64,000 nt of DNA. Origin: Adiantum capillus-veneris. Its lineage: Eukaryota; Streptophyta; Polypodiopsida; Polypodiales; Pteridaceae. The notes under the pieces are model-generated. The model was not told the DNA's origin, ran no database searches, and was given only the letters and a program-made list of their open reading frames with translations. A program made the translations under genes and the position numbers. Positions within the stretch are counted from its first letter, which is position 1. Every line of letters starts with the position of its first letter. Shown here one piece after another: positions 11,088 through 21,500 of this stretch. The stretch is taken from positions 66,544,935-66,608,934 of the forward strand of contig CM043950.1 in the NCBI GenBank assembly GCA_014529385.2, given 5' to 3'.

Positions 11088-11483
11088 TTTCAATTCTGTG
11101 CAATCTATTAGGGTCAACATTTGGATTAGTCGAAAGATTCACTTTCAGCAACGCATAGTGTTTCTACTTGGTCCTAAAAGGCTCAACGAAATACTTCTCT
11201 CACCAGATCCCATCATACTACCTATTATTGACTATAACTTCTCTTTTGATGTGAGTGTGGTTATTTTATTATGAATCAAGAGGATTTGTACTCACAACTA
11301 ATCCCCATCGCTAGACAAAACATATACACTATAGTAAGCACAAAGCTACAGTTCCAAAGAGCAATCCGTAGCTTATTTGGACAACAAAGATTAAATATCA
11401 TTAACTCATCCATTAACCCTTTTATCCTACCCATGATACGATATGATCGTAATCTTGATGTTTTCATTTTTGTTTTGTTTTGA
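11088..11483 (+). repeat. Two diverged tandem coding-like units
   Basis: Two adjacent frames (11088-11274 and 11284-11483) translate to related peptides: each has N-I, then F-Q, then R-L-N, then P-x-I-L-P, and ends Y...DV with a hydrophobic tail. The relation is clearer in protein than in DNA, as expected for an old internal duplication under some coding constraint. I recognise no family. They precede gene B by about 320 bases and could be decayed exons of it. Confidence 0.35.
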
Positions 11484-11802
11484 CTATCTTTCATGAGTTC
11501 TCTCCATCACGTATGTGTTTGTAAGGGAAAGTGAGCGGCTTCTTTGGCTACATTTCTTCTTAAGCTCTAGAAGCTATGTTATCTACATCTTAGCTCCTTC
11601 TCATAACTCTTGAGCTTCCTCACAAACTCTCACAGCAAGAGGCCCGATGCCTTCCTGGCAAGACCACCAACTTCTTGACAACGTTACAATGCTTCCAAGC
11701 GTTTTTACAAACAACCAGTGACAAGATCGTGACGATCTTCACAATTTCTTCACTCAATTACCTGATGTGAACGCAACTATTCACCTAAATAGCCAATCTT
11801 TT

Positions 11803-13212
11803 TAGCTTATCTTGGAATTTTTTGAATTCTACATCGACAAGTATGATGTACCAATTGTCGGACAAGGGGAATTGTGGATTTTATGCGATTTGCTTCGCTA
11901 CATACACAAAGGCGATCGGCGTTTCACCCAGCGGCTTCAGCGATTTTGTATAATTGCGGGTGAGGCAGATCAGTACATTGAAGATTCACGTTTGAAAAAG
12001 AAGAAGGTCGGCACCCAGTTTCTAAGTCGCTTGGCGACTTTTGTGTTTCTTCTTACGGAGGAGCCTGAAAGATCTGAGGTGAGTTTGCCTCATTTGCGCC
12101 TTGGGGGTGTCGTCAAGGACACAAAGGAGCCCATTACAGCGCTCTGGGATGCAAGCAAAGAGGGCAATATTCTTGCCATAACCTACCCAGGAGGTGTCAT
12201 GGATGTCGCCAAATCCATGGGTGATGAGGGTGCAGAAGCATCCTTTAAGCCCGCTGCAGATGCGCCGGAGGAGACATTAACTCAGGAAGTTTTTTTTGAA
12301 CACCTCTCCCCAATTGTGATAAATGGGGAGGAATATTTGTTTTTACATGATCTTGAAAAGACTTTTGACATCCGCATGGATGAGTGTCTGTCCATCCTCT
12401 GTGCCACTGTAGAGTCCTCTGCCATTGACCCCTCCTCCGATCCTTTGGATCGAAGCCTCCTTCCCCTTGGAGAGAGTGTGGTAGATACAGTGGAGTTGGC
12501 AATGGTGGTGGTGACAGATGCACCGCACTCATCTGTGTCGAAGGATGAGTTGGTAGCTACACGCGCATTGCTTGAAGCCCAACGCACTCCTATGCCTGTT
12601 CATATAGATGAACTTGAGAGTGTCGCTATGGCTCCCAATTCATCTATTTCTCTTGACAGCAAAGGCATAAACGATGAGGACGACGAAAAATAAGAGGTAT
12701 AAATTAATTTTTGTTTTGTGATTACGTTAATTTTCATTGTTGCATTCTGAAATCTTATTTACCTATTGATTTCTTTGTAGAATGTTGTGGAGCTGGATGA
12801 GCATGCAGGTCGGGGAGGAGATGGTAGGCGCCAAGCTTTTGGATGACAGTCGTCTCTTGCGCATTACCTTGGCAAGCTCCCCCAAGACGGCTTTGCGATA
12901 ATCCACAAGGAGTACACTCCTTGTGGTCAATTTTGGGTGTCAATGATGAAAGCAATGAGCCGCATCCTATGCCTGTCAACCATATCTCAAGCCTCCCAAG
13001 TTATATATCTTGTAAATAAATCTCTGGCCAGTGCTGCATTTGCGATACACATTCGTGGTCGTGTGCTTTGTAATGTGGCCTTAAGCCAAGCTGTAGGTCT
13101 AAGCAATGTGGAACAAATTGCTTGGGATGTGCTGCACAAACAGCTTCCCTGTGCCCAAGAGCGCGGAGAAAACATTGCTCGCCATATCTTAGATGGCTCA
13201 AGCACTCAATAG
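11803..13212 (+). pseudogene. Unrecognised gene B of the convergent cluster
   Basis: The coding part starts at a polypyrimidine acceptor (...CTTTTTAG, about 11805) with no ATG, so it is an internal exon. It reads about 290 residues ('FYIDKYDVPIVGQGELWIL', 'RRFTQRLQRFCIIAGEA') and becomes acidic toward the end ('SKGINDEDDEK'). A stop at about 12691 precedes a GTATAA donor. After the acceptor ...TTTCTTTGTAG (12780), exon 2 reads NVVELDEHAGRGG and on to 'ENIARHILDGSSTQ' with one TGA near 12845. No known domain was recognised. It ends 220 bases before the hairpin and converges on the histone gene. Two stops suggest recent decay. Confidence 0.5.
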
Positions 13213-13432
13213 CTGCATAAATCTTGTAATTAACTCCTTCAAATTTGTAATGAGATATATCACATCTTTGTACTTTGTTATTTCAAATTTCGAATGGGAA
13301 TTGATTTTAACTGGTACTTTACATCTTCTGTATTGAGTTTATGGTACGATAGACAGTACGTGATTGGTTCTATCTTGTGATACGATTGTGCAATTCTCTG
13401 AATCAAAATATAGAGTTTTTTCATATAAATAA

Positions 13433-13658
13433 CACCAAAAAAGGCATAATATCATTGTAATCTTATAAATTTAGCCTAAAAAAGGTTTAAAAAGACTATC
13501 TAGGGGCCTGCCGCCGCAGAGGCGCGCGAGAAGGCAAAAGTAAAAGTTACTTTTGCCTTCTCGCGCGCCTCTGCGGCGGCAGGCCCCTAGACAGTCTTTT
13601 TGAACCTTTTTTAGGCTAAATTTATAAGAATACAATGATATTATGCATTTTTTGGTTA
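13433..13658. repeat. 226-bp inverted repeat: arms about 111 bp, 3-nt loop
   Basis: The left arm (13433-13543) and right arm (13547-13658) are near-perfect reverse complements around the loop AAG. The inner part is GC-rich (GGGGCCTGCCGCCGCAGAGG...), the outer part AT-rich. It lies between convergent genes B (plus) and H3 (minus). It could be a foldback MITE, two abutting terminal inverted repeats, or a shared convergent terminator. Transcription from either side would give a long hairpin RNA. Confidence 0.85.
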
Positions 13659-13698
13659 TTCAATCAACCACACTTGGTTGACAGCTCTTCTATCCACA

Positions 13699-13823
<125 letters not shown>

Positions 13824-13936
13824 AGTTTTACTTATATCACTTAAAACGTACACGACTCGTTATATTTGAAAAAGCCACGACTCGTTATATTTCAAAAAGA
13901 TATCTTTACATTGCCAAAATTGCATAAAAGTCAAAT

Positions 13937-14776
13937 TCAATCTCTCTCTCCTCTGATTCGACGCGCAAGAGCTAAATCCTTGGGCATTATTGTCACCCGT
14001 TTTGCATGAATAGCACACAAGTTGGTGTCTTCAAAAATAGAAATTAGATGATATTCTACCGCTTCTTGCAGAGCTTCTACGGAGATACCTTGAACTCGAA
14101 ACGCCATTCGATAACTTTGCATGATCTCTTTCACCAAACGTGCGAATGGTGCCTTGCGGATGAGAAGGTCTGAAGTTTTTTGATAGTGACGAATCTCTTG
14201 CAACGCCTTTGGAATGCGTCGCTTCACAGCAGGAGCCCGTTGTTGAGGGATGGTAGGATCTGGGACATGGGCCTTGCGAGGGCGAACCTTGAAAAACTTT
14301 TTCTTTCTACGAGAGGGCTTGTGAGGAGGAGCTTGCGCATCTTCAAGGCCACCATGTGCTCCGACTGGCTCTTCAACTCCACCCTACGCTCCAACTGGCT
14401 CGTCTTCTACATCCTCAAAATCCTCTTCATTTAGTAACCCATGATCACCTCTAAGCTGATCTGACGGCAAAGCGCTGAAGCCACGTGGCTATGTCTTCCC
14501 AGCCGGAACTCGATGATTGCTTGGGATCTCCTGTCCGCTCCAAGGTGGGCTTTGTGCTTCGTTGTCCGTTTCGTTTTCTGTGTATGATGTCACTACCCGT
14601 TTCTTCTTGCGTGAAGGTTGTCCATCTTGTTGCTCTTCACCTGACCATTCCCTCTCCATCTCTTCTAAGAGCTCTTGTTCGTGTATCCAAGGTGGTTTTT
14701 GAGCACCTTGGACGGTTGAGTGAGGGTGAGCAAAAAAAGGTTGATTTTTTCTTGCTGTTTGCTTTGTGCGTGCCAT
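13937..14776 (-). pseudogene. Histone H3 variant with long acidic tail, two in-frame TAG stops
   Basis: One frame runs from ATG (14774-14776) to TGA (13937-13939), 279 codons, broken only by TAG at 14489-14491 and 14384-14386. It opens with ARTKQTARK, the canonical H3 tail carrying K4 and K9, then departs at once: S10 and the K27 region are gone. Instead there are about 170 residues rich in E/D and P/S/K with a small repeat (EPVGA...[12 protein letters not shown]). The C-terminal part is a clear H3 fold: 'LQEIRHYQK', '[15 protein letters not shown]', then '[20 protein letters not shown]' and 'LARRIRGER'. Loop 1 is not lengthened as in CENH3, so I would not call it centromeric. A normal H3 is 135 residues. 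It is intronless and sits between a hairpin and a DDE-like transposase gene, which suggests a captured or element-encoded H3. Both stops could be CAG mutated to TAG. Confidence 0.85.
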
Positions 14777-14947
14777 GGTGTAAGAAGGGGCAAGATTGAA
14801 AATGAGATTCCCTCTTCTCTAAAAGCCCTCTATTAAAAATAAAAAAAAAGGTATCATCACACTTGACCGGGCCACTTAAAAAAACTCTTAATATCATCAA
14901 AATATAAAAAACAAAAAATGGATAAATGGAGAAGTATTATATGCAAC

Positions 14948-17853
14948 TCAACAAAGACATCTACAAACATAAACATTACAGTGTATAGCATCGTTTGTTT
15001 CACATGTTGGGTAACCAACGTTTGCCCACTCTATGGCGATTTTCACGCCACCTAGCATGATTAAGGGGTCCGGTGGAGTTTCTCCATTTCTCTTTAGCAG
15101 TAAGTCGAGATTGTCTCCTAACCTCCTTGGCAAGACTTGACTTTCGCGCTCGCTATCTATGGCATGACATCTCCCCAAAGAACAACGAAAGAACCAATCA
15201 AACATCTCCTTCATGTAGTTGGATCTCGTAGTTCCACCACCGTGACGTGTACTTTTAAAGTAAACACCTTTGGCTCGATAATGTGATTTTTCCATTCCTT
15301 GAGTGCTCCACATGTCTAATGAACCATATTTTGACATAAAGAATGCTCCATGCGCATACAAAATATGTTGCATCAAGAAAAAATGCTTAGATCAAATAAA
15401 TATTTATGTATAGCATCAAAATTTGAACTGAACAAAGTAACTTACCATGTAGTGTGTGATATTGCTCTCTCCCCACGCTTGCACAAATGCTTTAGTGAAA
15501 TTCAAAATGTGATCTTTGAACAAATTTTGTTGCTCGCTCGTGGTTTGGGGTTTTCACATGATTTGAAGCACTAACTCCAAGTGGTGCCACACTTGCCGAC
15601 GCAGATTTACAAGCACGGGATTTGAATCTTGATCGGTCGTACACTTACAAAGCGCTTTCCATAGCTCCCGTGGAGCATCCTCCTCACCCCTCTCCTTTCG
15701 CATCTCTGGTTTCTTGAAAAACCTACGTGCTTTCACACCATTCATAGATACTTTTTGTGGCACTTCATGCATATTTTCCACCTCACCGATGATAGAAACA
15801 TTGTCACCATGACATCCAATCGAATTTAGAATTGTTTCAACTATTCCAATGGCTTCCACGGATCTGGAAAGTGGTTTCATTGTGCAAGCGTACTCTATGT
15901 GAAGCTTTAACAAGCGATCAAATATACGCATAAAGGCATGCAAAGTACAAAAGTGTACATTTGTAAGTGGAAAATTGATAACGGGATGCCATGTTTTATC
16001 TTTTGTCGACTGATTGGGGACCTCCATGATAGGACACTTCAACACCGTGCACACCCAATCCCTTGCATCATCATCCATTGACCCTGTTGCCTGACTTCCC
16101 TTGACATTTTTCTTTGAAGACGTGGAGCCACGAGTACTCTCCTTGTATCCTCGTACACAATATGGACAAGGAAGAAGTGATGAAGCACCTTGTTTACACC
16201 CAAGTATACATTTTATTGTTTTTAGATCACCTCCTAAGTGCCACTCAACATCAAATGTGCCTACTCTATCTACTTCTATCTTTTCTCCCTCTAGTTGTGC
16301 CTAAATAACCTCTGTGATCCACGGGATCATAGAGAAGACCCATGCCAACACCTCATGAGTCTCTTTCGGAATTTCAAAAGCTCCTAACCACCATATTTCT
16401 TTTTCCGATTGTACACTAAATGATGGTTTCTGAGAATAATCACCGATAGCATCGACTTTTGCAAAAAACATTGCCTCATTCATGAGTGTCACACTCATAC
16501 GTTCCAATCTCCGTCCTTTGACAATTTGACATTCATCTAGCTTGAATATATATGAGCTTCTCTCCAAGTACTGAAACAACATAGGAATTGAATTGTTATA
16601 CTAAATGATATTCAATACAAATAAAAAATGACATTACAATTTGTATTACCTTGTGGAGACAAAGCATAAAATTTAACCATAGCTCGTTGTAGTCATTTCA
16701 AGTCAACAAAAATATTGTTGAATTGATGATAACTAAAAGACTTTGCCCCATTAGGAATAGTATTGCCTCCCTTTATATTAGCACGTGACTTAGCACTCAT
16801 GGAAGAGTACACCATGGATCCTTCAATGTGTTTGTATTCGCCAAGGGATTCCCGAACGAGATCATTGTTTGATTTTTTTGCAAGTCGGACCCTATGTGGA
16901 ATAGGAAATAAATTCTCGGTGATGCCTTGCTCTCGTAATGCATCTTTCATCAATCCATGAAGTGCATGGTATGCAGTTGTGCTGATCCCAATCTCATCAC
17001 AAGCTCTCTGGACATCATCCTCAGACACAAGGTTAGAGATCTTTTTTAGGATCTCCTTTGTGATGGCATCTTTCATGTGTTTGGCCTTTTCACAACCTAT
17101 GATGTAAAGTATATCTTCCTTTGAGATGCATCCTAGGAGAAGATTGCAACGGTCCTCTTGTCTAAAACTTCCACACACATCTTGTATATATGTCCTATTT
17201 CAAAAGGTGAACCGAGTTACAAATTGATGGAAATTATTTGATAGTTATGAACACTGTGAATTAAAAAAAATACCTGGTTGCCGTGATCCGCTTCTTACAT
17301 GCCCCTCCATTAGAGGCTAAGTTTTCAATGGAAGAGAACTCCCTCTTACGCTCACGCATGCCAAATGGAGTGGCTTTTAGGTGTATCATTGCAATATGTA
17401 GCTTAGTTACCTCTGTTTCTGTAGCTTTCATCTCCTCTTTAAGATCTTTAAGTTGTTTCTCTGTGGAATGTAGTTGTTGTTCGAGATTTGTGGAATGAAT
17501 GTGTAACACTTGACATTGTTGTCAGAAATATGCCGACACACTTGCGTGATTGGAGTCCAATCTCTTACAATACCCAAGAAGACCACGTTCTCCTTCTCCC
17601 ACATATTTGATTAAGCTTGGGAGTGTACGAAATGTCGGATGACAGCCCACGAGCGGATCTTTTGGATACAACCCTCCATCAAGCCACAAGTCAACATTGG
17701 TTTCTCCTCGAAACCGTCGTACGGATGCCAGTTGAGATGCTTTCTCGTCTTTTTTTTTGTGGGAGCAAATTTGATCGGTAGACGCAGACTGACATTAGTT
17801 GACCTAGTAGATGACGGCGCAGATGATTCATTGGTTATGTTGCGAAGAGACAT
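14948..17853 (-). pseudogene. Multi-exon DDE-like transposase candidate with CPYC motif
   Basis: Reading leftward: an N-terminal exon (MSLRNITNESS..., 17853); after a frameshift, 'GCHPTFRTLPSLIKYVGEG' and a coiled coil ('LEQQLHSTEKQLKDLKEEM', about 17480-17400); an intron of about 17272-17193; a mixed helical part ('GISTTAYHALHGLMKDALR'); an intron of about 16650-16573; then 'RLERMSVTLMNEAMFFAKVD', 'GGDLKTIKCILGC' (D codon 16226-16228), CPYC (about 16157-16171), 'LHAFMRIFDRLL', an intron at about 15446-15370, and 'YGSLDMWSTQGMEKSHYRAK' (E codon 15290-15292). The G-G-D, C-P-x-C and Q-G-x-E-K series resembles uncharacterised RNase-H-fold transposase-like proteins I recall from animals. D/D/E roles and superfamily are inference. 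Stops (for example TAG near 16304) and frameshifts show decay. Confidence 0.55.
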
Positions 17854-17887
17854 GGTGAAAAGTTATGATGGAAAAAAAATTGGATAA

Positions 17888-18140
17888 GATATACTTTTTG
17901 GGATAAACAGACAATTTGGATAAAAAGACTTAAAAATATTTTTTTTCATATATAAGTTCAATTTTTGAGGTCAAAGGAGGAAAATTTTTAAATTTTAAAA
18001 ATTTCAATTTTTAGGCTTTATTAGATGGACGTTTTGATGATATGGCATTATCTATTTATTCTTGGAGTTAATGTAGAGAGGGACCCAAGGAATTTTAGAT
18101 TTGGAGCTTATAAAAGCTAGATTCTTCTAAAAAATTATTG

Positions 18141-18184
<44 letters not shown>

Positions 18185-18550
18185 ACCTTTTGAAAGCTTA
18201 AAAGATCCATTTTGAAGATTTTATAAAAAATTCATTTTTTTGGGGTGAATTGATGCACGAACTGAAAAGTGGATTTTATCATAACTACTTACTCTCTTTG
18301 TTTGGCGATAGGTAGAGAGAGAATGGTTCTTCTCTCTACTTTTACTCCTCTCTCTCTTTTTACTCCCCTCTCTCTCCTACTTTATCCCCCCTCTTCCTCC
18401 TACTTTACCACCCTCATTCCCTACTTTCCCCCCCTCTCCTATCTAGAGAGAAGTTAGAGAGAGAGCTACAAAAGTAGCCCTATTTATTGTCTTTGTTCCC
18501 TCCATCCCCTACAAAATTAGCTTTAATCCCTTAAAATTAGGAATCCTTAC
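17888..18550. other. AT-rich non-coding stretch with (TA)n and CT-rich blocks
   Basis: Contains 'cttataaaagc' (18107-18117), which on the minus strand would serve as a TATA box for the transposase candidate, a (TA)n array at about 18142-18181 and a CT-rich region at 18330-18440. No coding frame is convincing. A terminal inverted repeat of the cluster could be here but I could not find its partner. Confidence 0.45.
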
Positions 18551-18595
18551 ATGGCCCCAAGGGGGTCCAATTTTTTCCTAATGACAATGCCAACT

Positions 18596-18872
18596 CCTCC
18601 CAAGAGGAAACGGTCAACCCATAGTCCTTCTCTTCATCACTCCAAAAGGGAAGAGAGGAAACGAAGGAAGAAAAAGGCAAGAAAGTGGTCACCCTCTTCT
18701 CCTTCTTCTTCACCTTCCTCCTCTTTCGATGAAAGCAACAATTATTCTCCTAGAGAATATAAGAGGAGAGGACATCGCAAAATCTTACCTTGCATGGGGA
18801 AGGTCTCAAAAGCTCAAGAAATTCAAAGAGGGAGGAAAGAGTATCTCTTTTCTCACCTATGCTGGTTGTCTT
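18596..18872 (+). pseudogene. Ty3/gypsy gag N-terminal fragment
   Basis: A Lys/Arg/Ser-rich stretch ('KREERKRRKKKARKWSP', poly-Ser) followed after a frame change by 'KLKKFKEGGKSISFLTYAG', resembling the region just before a gypsy capsid core. It matches in character the gag start at 6778-7110. It breaks off at about 18872 straight into PPR-protein sequence in the same reading frame. Confidence 0.5.
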
Positions 18873-19436
18873 CAACAAATGCGGAGCGAAGGATTCTCTC
18901 CAGATGTGGTCTGTTGGAATGCATTGATAGGTGGGTATGCCCATCAAGGGTTGGCTTATAGTCACTCAGGTTTGGACGATGAGGGCCAAATGTACTTTAA
19001 TAGCATGAGGGAAATATACAACATTTCTCCAAACAAAGAACTCTACACTTGTATGGTTGATCTCTTTGGATGTGCGCGGCTTTTTGACAAAGCTATGATA
19101 GTAATTGGGACGATGCCATTGTCAGAAGATTATCGTTCAGTTTGGTATGCTCTTCTCACTGGTTGTGAAAAATGGGAAAATGTGAAGCTTTGAAGGTTCT
19201 TATTTGAGAATGCAATACAAGTAGACCGATGTAATGCGGCTATGCATGTCTTAATGAGTAACATTTACGCAAATGCCGGCATGGAGGAGAAGGCAAATGG
19301 CATTGAATGCATGAGAATAAGAAATGGTGCTTGGAAGAAGCCAGGATGCGACTGCTGGATTGATACGAGTGAAAATGCTCATAAATTTGTTGTTGGGGAT
19401 AGCGCAAGCACCCACAAAGCCCACAAATTTATGTGA
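18873..19436 (+). pseudogene. PPR protein pseudogene, PLS class, last repeats plus E domain
   Basis: Pentatricopeptide-repeat proteins bind organellar RNA for editing or processing. This piece reads 'GFSPDVVCWNALIGGYAHQG', then 'SGLDDEGQMYFNSM', 'LYTCMVDLFGCARLFDKA', and after a TGA at about 19191 the E-domain text 'VLMSNIYANAGMEEKA', 'KKPGCDCWID' and 'HKFVVGDSAS', stopping at 19434. No DYW domain follows. The usual Leu-Gly-Arg in the DLLGRAG motif reads FGCAR. Its 5' end is fused in frame to gag-like sequence, so it is a truncated relic rather than a host gene. Confidence 0.8.
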
Positions 19437-20157
19437 AGTTCCAAGATTCTTAGCTTATAGAAAATATTGTTTCCATACGGTTTTAAAAAAGACAGAATTT
19501 AATTTCTTCTAGTTAAGCATGCATGCTAGATTTTCTTTATTCTACTCATGTCTTTTTGATGGAGTTTGGTTGAAATGCACTCTCATCATAAAAATATTTT
19601 AATATTAGTAAGTAAGAAAAGTGGTTGCAAGGTAAAGTGAATTCTGAAGGTGAGCAAGCTCAATGACATTTTGTGGTGGTCCTATGTCAAAGAAAATGGC
19701 AATTGATGCTTTTCAATGGGGTTCTTTTGTGCTTTGGAAGTATGCATGTACAAGAGGCTATGCTTCCAAAGGGCCAAGTTTGAGGTCATGTCTTTGTGCA
19801 TTGAAGTTTCATAGACAGTGAAAGCTATGGTGTGGCAAGTGCCTTGACGAGTTGAATCTAGGCTTGCATGATAAATTTAGATTGAATTCTTTAGAATGTG
19901 TTAGTATTGGTTGCATTTTGGACGGTGAAACATTGCGTAAAAATAAGAATATGGTTGATGTTTTACATGGACATGGTGTGAAGAGCAAGGTAGGTTAATG
20001 AAAACACTAGTGTAGTGTTTTCATTTGTTGAATCTAACCCTAAACCAAAGTGGAGAAGGCCATCCATATTCCAGGGGAAGAGCTTGATCCCTTGCTATGC
20101 ACAACAACCATGCCCACCTACAAGATAAACAATAAGCAGTATTTGCTGCTATAGGAT
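19437..20157. other. No gene seen
   Basis: Unremarkable sequence after the PPR relic. Short frames only, no recognised motif, no clear repeat. Confidence 0.5.
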
Positions 20158-20454
20158 ATGCAAAACCTCTTTGATCTAAGAGAGGACTACTTCCTTGTTG
20201 CTATTTTGGCAAAGTGGGCAGAGCATGATAATACACCATGCCCATTATCATTACTTGATACAGAATCTGAGAAGTTTATTGATCAGTTCCATGCTAGAGA
20301 GCATGTATTAAATGTTTTTCAAAGCTTTGAAGAGCAAGGGCTTCCCACAGATGAGGAGTTCCAGAAAATTAAAAAGAGATTGAAGATTGAACACATGGGC
20401 ACAGAAGTTCCAAGAGAGAGCGAAGACAATAAACCAAGCTTTTCCACAAACTGA
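20158..20454 (+). pseudogene. Short unrecognised coding-like frame
   Basis: About 98 residues beginning MQNLFDLREDYFLV and ending in a charged helical part ('DEEFQKIKKRLKIEH'). The frame also reads upstream of the ATG to a stop near 20152 ('TYKINNKQYLL'), so the true start may be lost. The composition looks like a real, acidic, helical protein. I do not recognise the family; it may be a remnant of a neighbouring gypsy pol or a host exon. Confidence 0.3.
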
Positions 20455-20639
20455 TATTGTAGATCCTGACAAGTTTCTAGGGAGAGGGAAGGGCTCAAGG
20501 CCTTTGGATCTGAAGAGGGATCAGAGTTTGGGCCTGAAAGGACGAGAGTAATGCCATGTGCTAGTTTCCACCCAACCATGCTATCTTATAGCCTCTCCCT
20601 AGCATACACATTGTCCTGCCGTGTCGGTGGTCTTGCCCG

Positions 20640-21140
20640 TAGGATCCATGTCCTTACATTACCCCCGTCCCCTTGGAGAATCGTTTTCGTCCTCAAAAAT
20701 GAACATAGGAAAACGTTTCTTAAGTGCAGAGACATTTTCCCATGTAGAAACTTCTTCAGGTCTATCTAGCCATTTTACCAACACCTGTCATCCCCGACAG
20801 GATGTCTGGTGCGAAGCTCAAAATCTTTTCGGGTTCATGAGGGATGCTTGGCGGTTCGATAAGGTCAACTAACACACCTATGTCAATGACATTATCATTT
20901 TGTCCTAGCTGTTTTCGTAAATGGCTAACATGAAAAACGGGATGAACTCATGAGTACGGGAAGAGCTAACTTATAGGCCACTTGACCTATACGTTTGAGG
21001 ATGGTAAACGGTCCACAATAGCGTGGTGAAAGCTTAACAACTTTTCTCGTCTTTAGACTTTTTGAATGCTCGAGAACCTTGAGAAAAACCTTGTCTCCTT
21101 CTTCAAAAGTAACAAGACGACGATGCTCATGTATGTAATT
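20640..21140 (-). pseudogene. Ty3/gypsy integrase C-terminus with chromodomain-like tail
   Basis: On the minus strand the sequence reads 'FEEGDKVFLKVLEHSKSLK', 'KLSPRYCGPFTILKRIGQVA' and, after a stop, a chromodomain-like 'VKWLDRPEEVSTWENV' followed by a charged tail. This is the integrase GPY/F region plus chromodomain of a chromovirus-type Ty3/gypsy element. The upstream catalytic core is missing, cut at a GT array at 21144. Stops and frameshifts are present. Confidence 0.75.

Positions 21141-21143
<3 letters not shown>

Positions 21144-21198
<55 letters not shown>
21144..21198 (+). repeat. (GT)n followed by (GC)n
   Basis: A dinucleotide array at the junction between the gypsy integrase relic and a PPR-related repeat. 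The same GT-then-GC array precedes the second copy of that repeat near 23362-23398. Confidence 0.95.
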
Positions 21199-21199
<1 letters not shown>

Positions 21200-21500
21200 A
21201 AGTGTCTCCTTCGCCTAACACTCACAATTGCGCCTACCTAGGGGAAACCGCGAGGGTAGCCAGGTGCGCCTTACCTATATTATATTGAGTAACAAGAAGT
21301 CAATCTGATGAATCCAAACACATATATCATGGAGATAGCAATGCATATTTCTCTCATATGCAGCCCACTCTTGGTCGCAGCTTTGGCGAGAAGCCAGAAA
21401 GGGAAGAGGAAACGCAACCGCTGTTGTCAATGTGCTTATGCCAAGCCCTTGGTTGAGCTATTTTCGTTGGTTGGGCACTAAGCAAGGGCTTTTGTCCTGT
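21199..21500 (+). repeat. PPR-derived repeat unit, copy 1
   Basis: About 300 bases closely matching 23399-23680, starting with 'gtctccttcgc' and including 'cttggtcgcagctttggcg', 'agaagccagaaa' and 'ttttcgttggttgggcac'. It corresponds to the 5' coding part of the PPR relic at 23494, with stops. A third, shorter copy starts near 25040. Confidence 0.7.

Noticed and set aside
11812-11814. TTG as a true start codon of gene B
   Set aside because: A good splice acceptor lies just upstream and the frame runs back to it, so it is more likely an internal exon.
14384-14491. Stop codons repaired by U-to-C RNA editing
   Set aside because: That editing is known in organelles of some ferns and hornworts, while this is a nuclear-type, transposon-rich region; methyl-C deamination is simpler.
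13937-14776. Centromeric histone CENH3
   Set aside because: Loop 1 is not lengthened, the tail begins with canonical ARTKQTARK and the end keeps the RRIRGER sequence, so a general H3 variant fits better.
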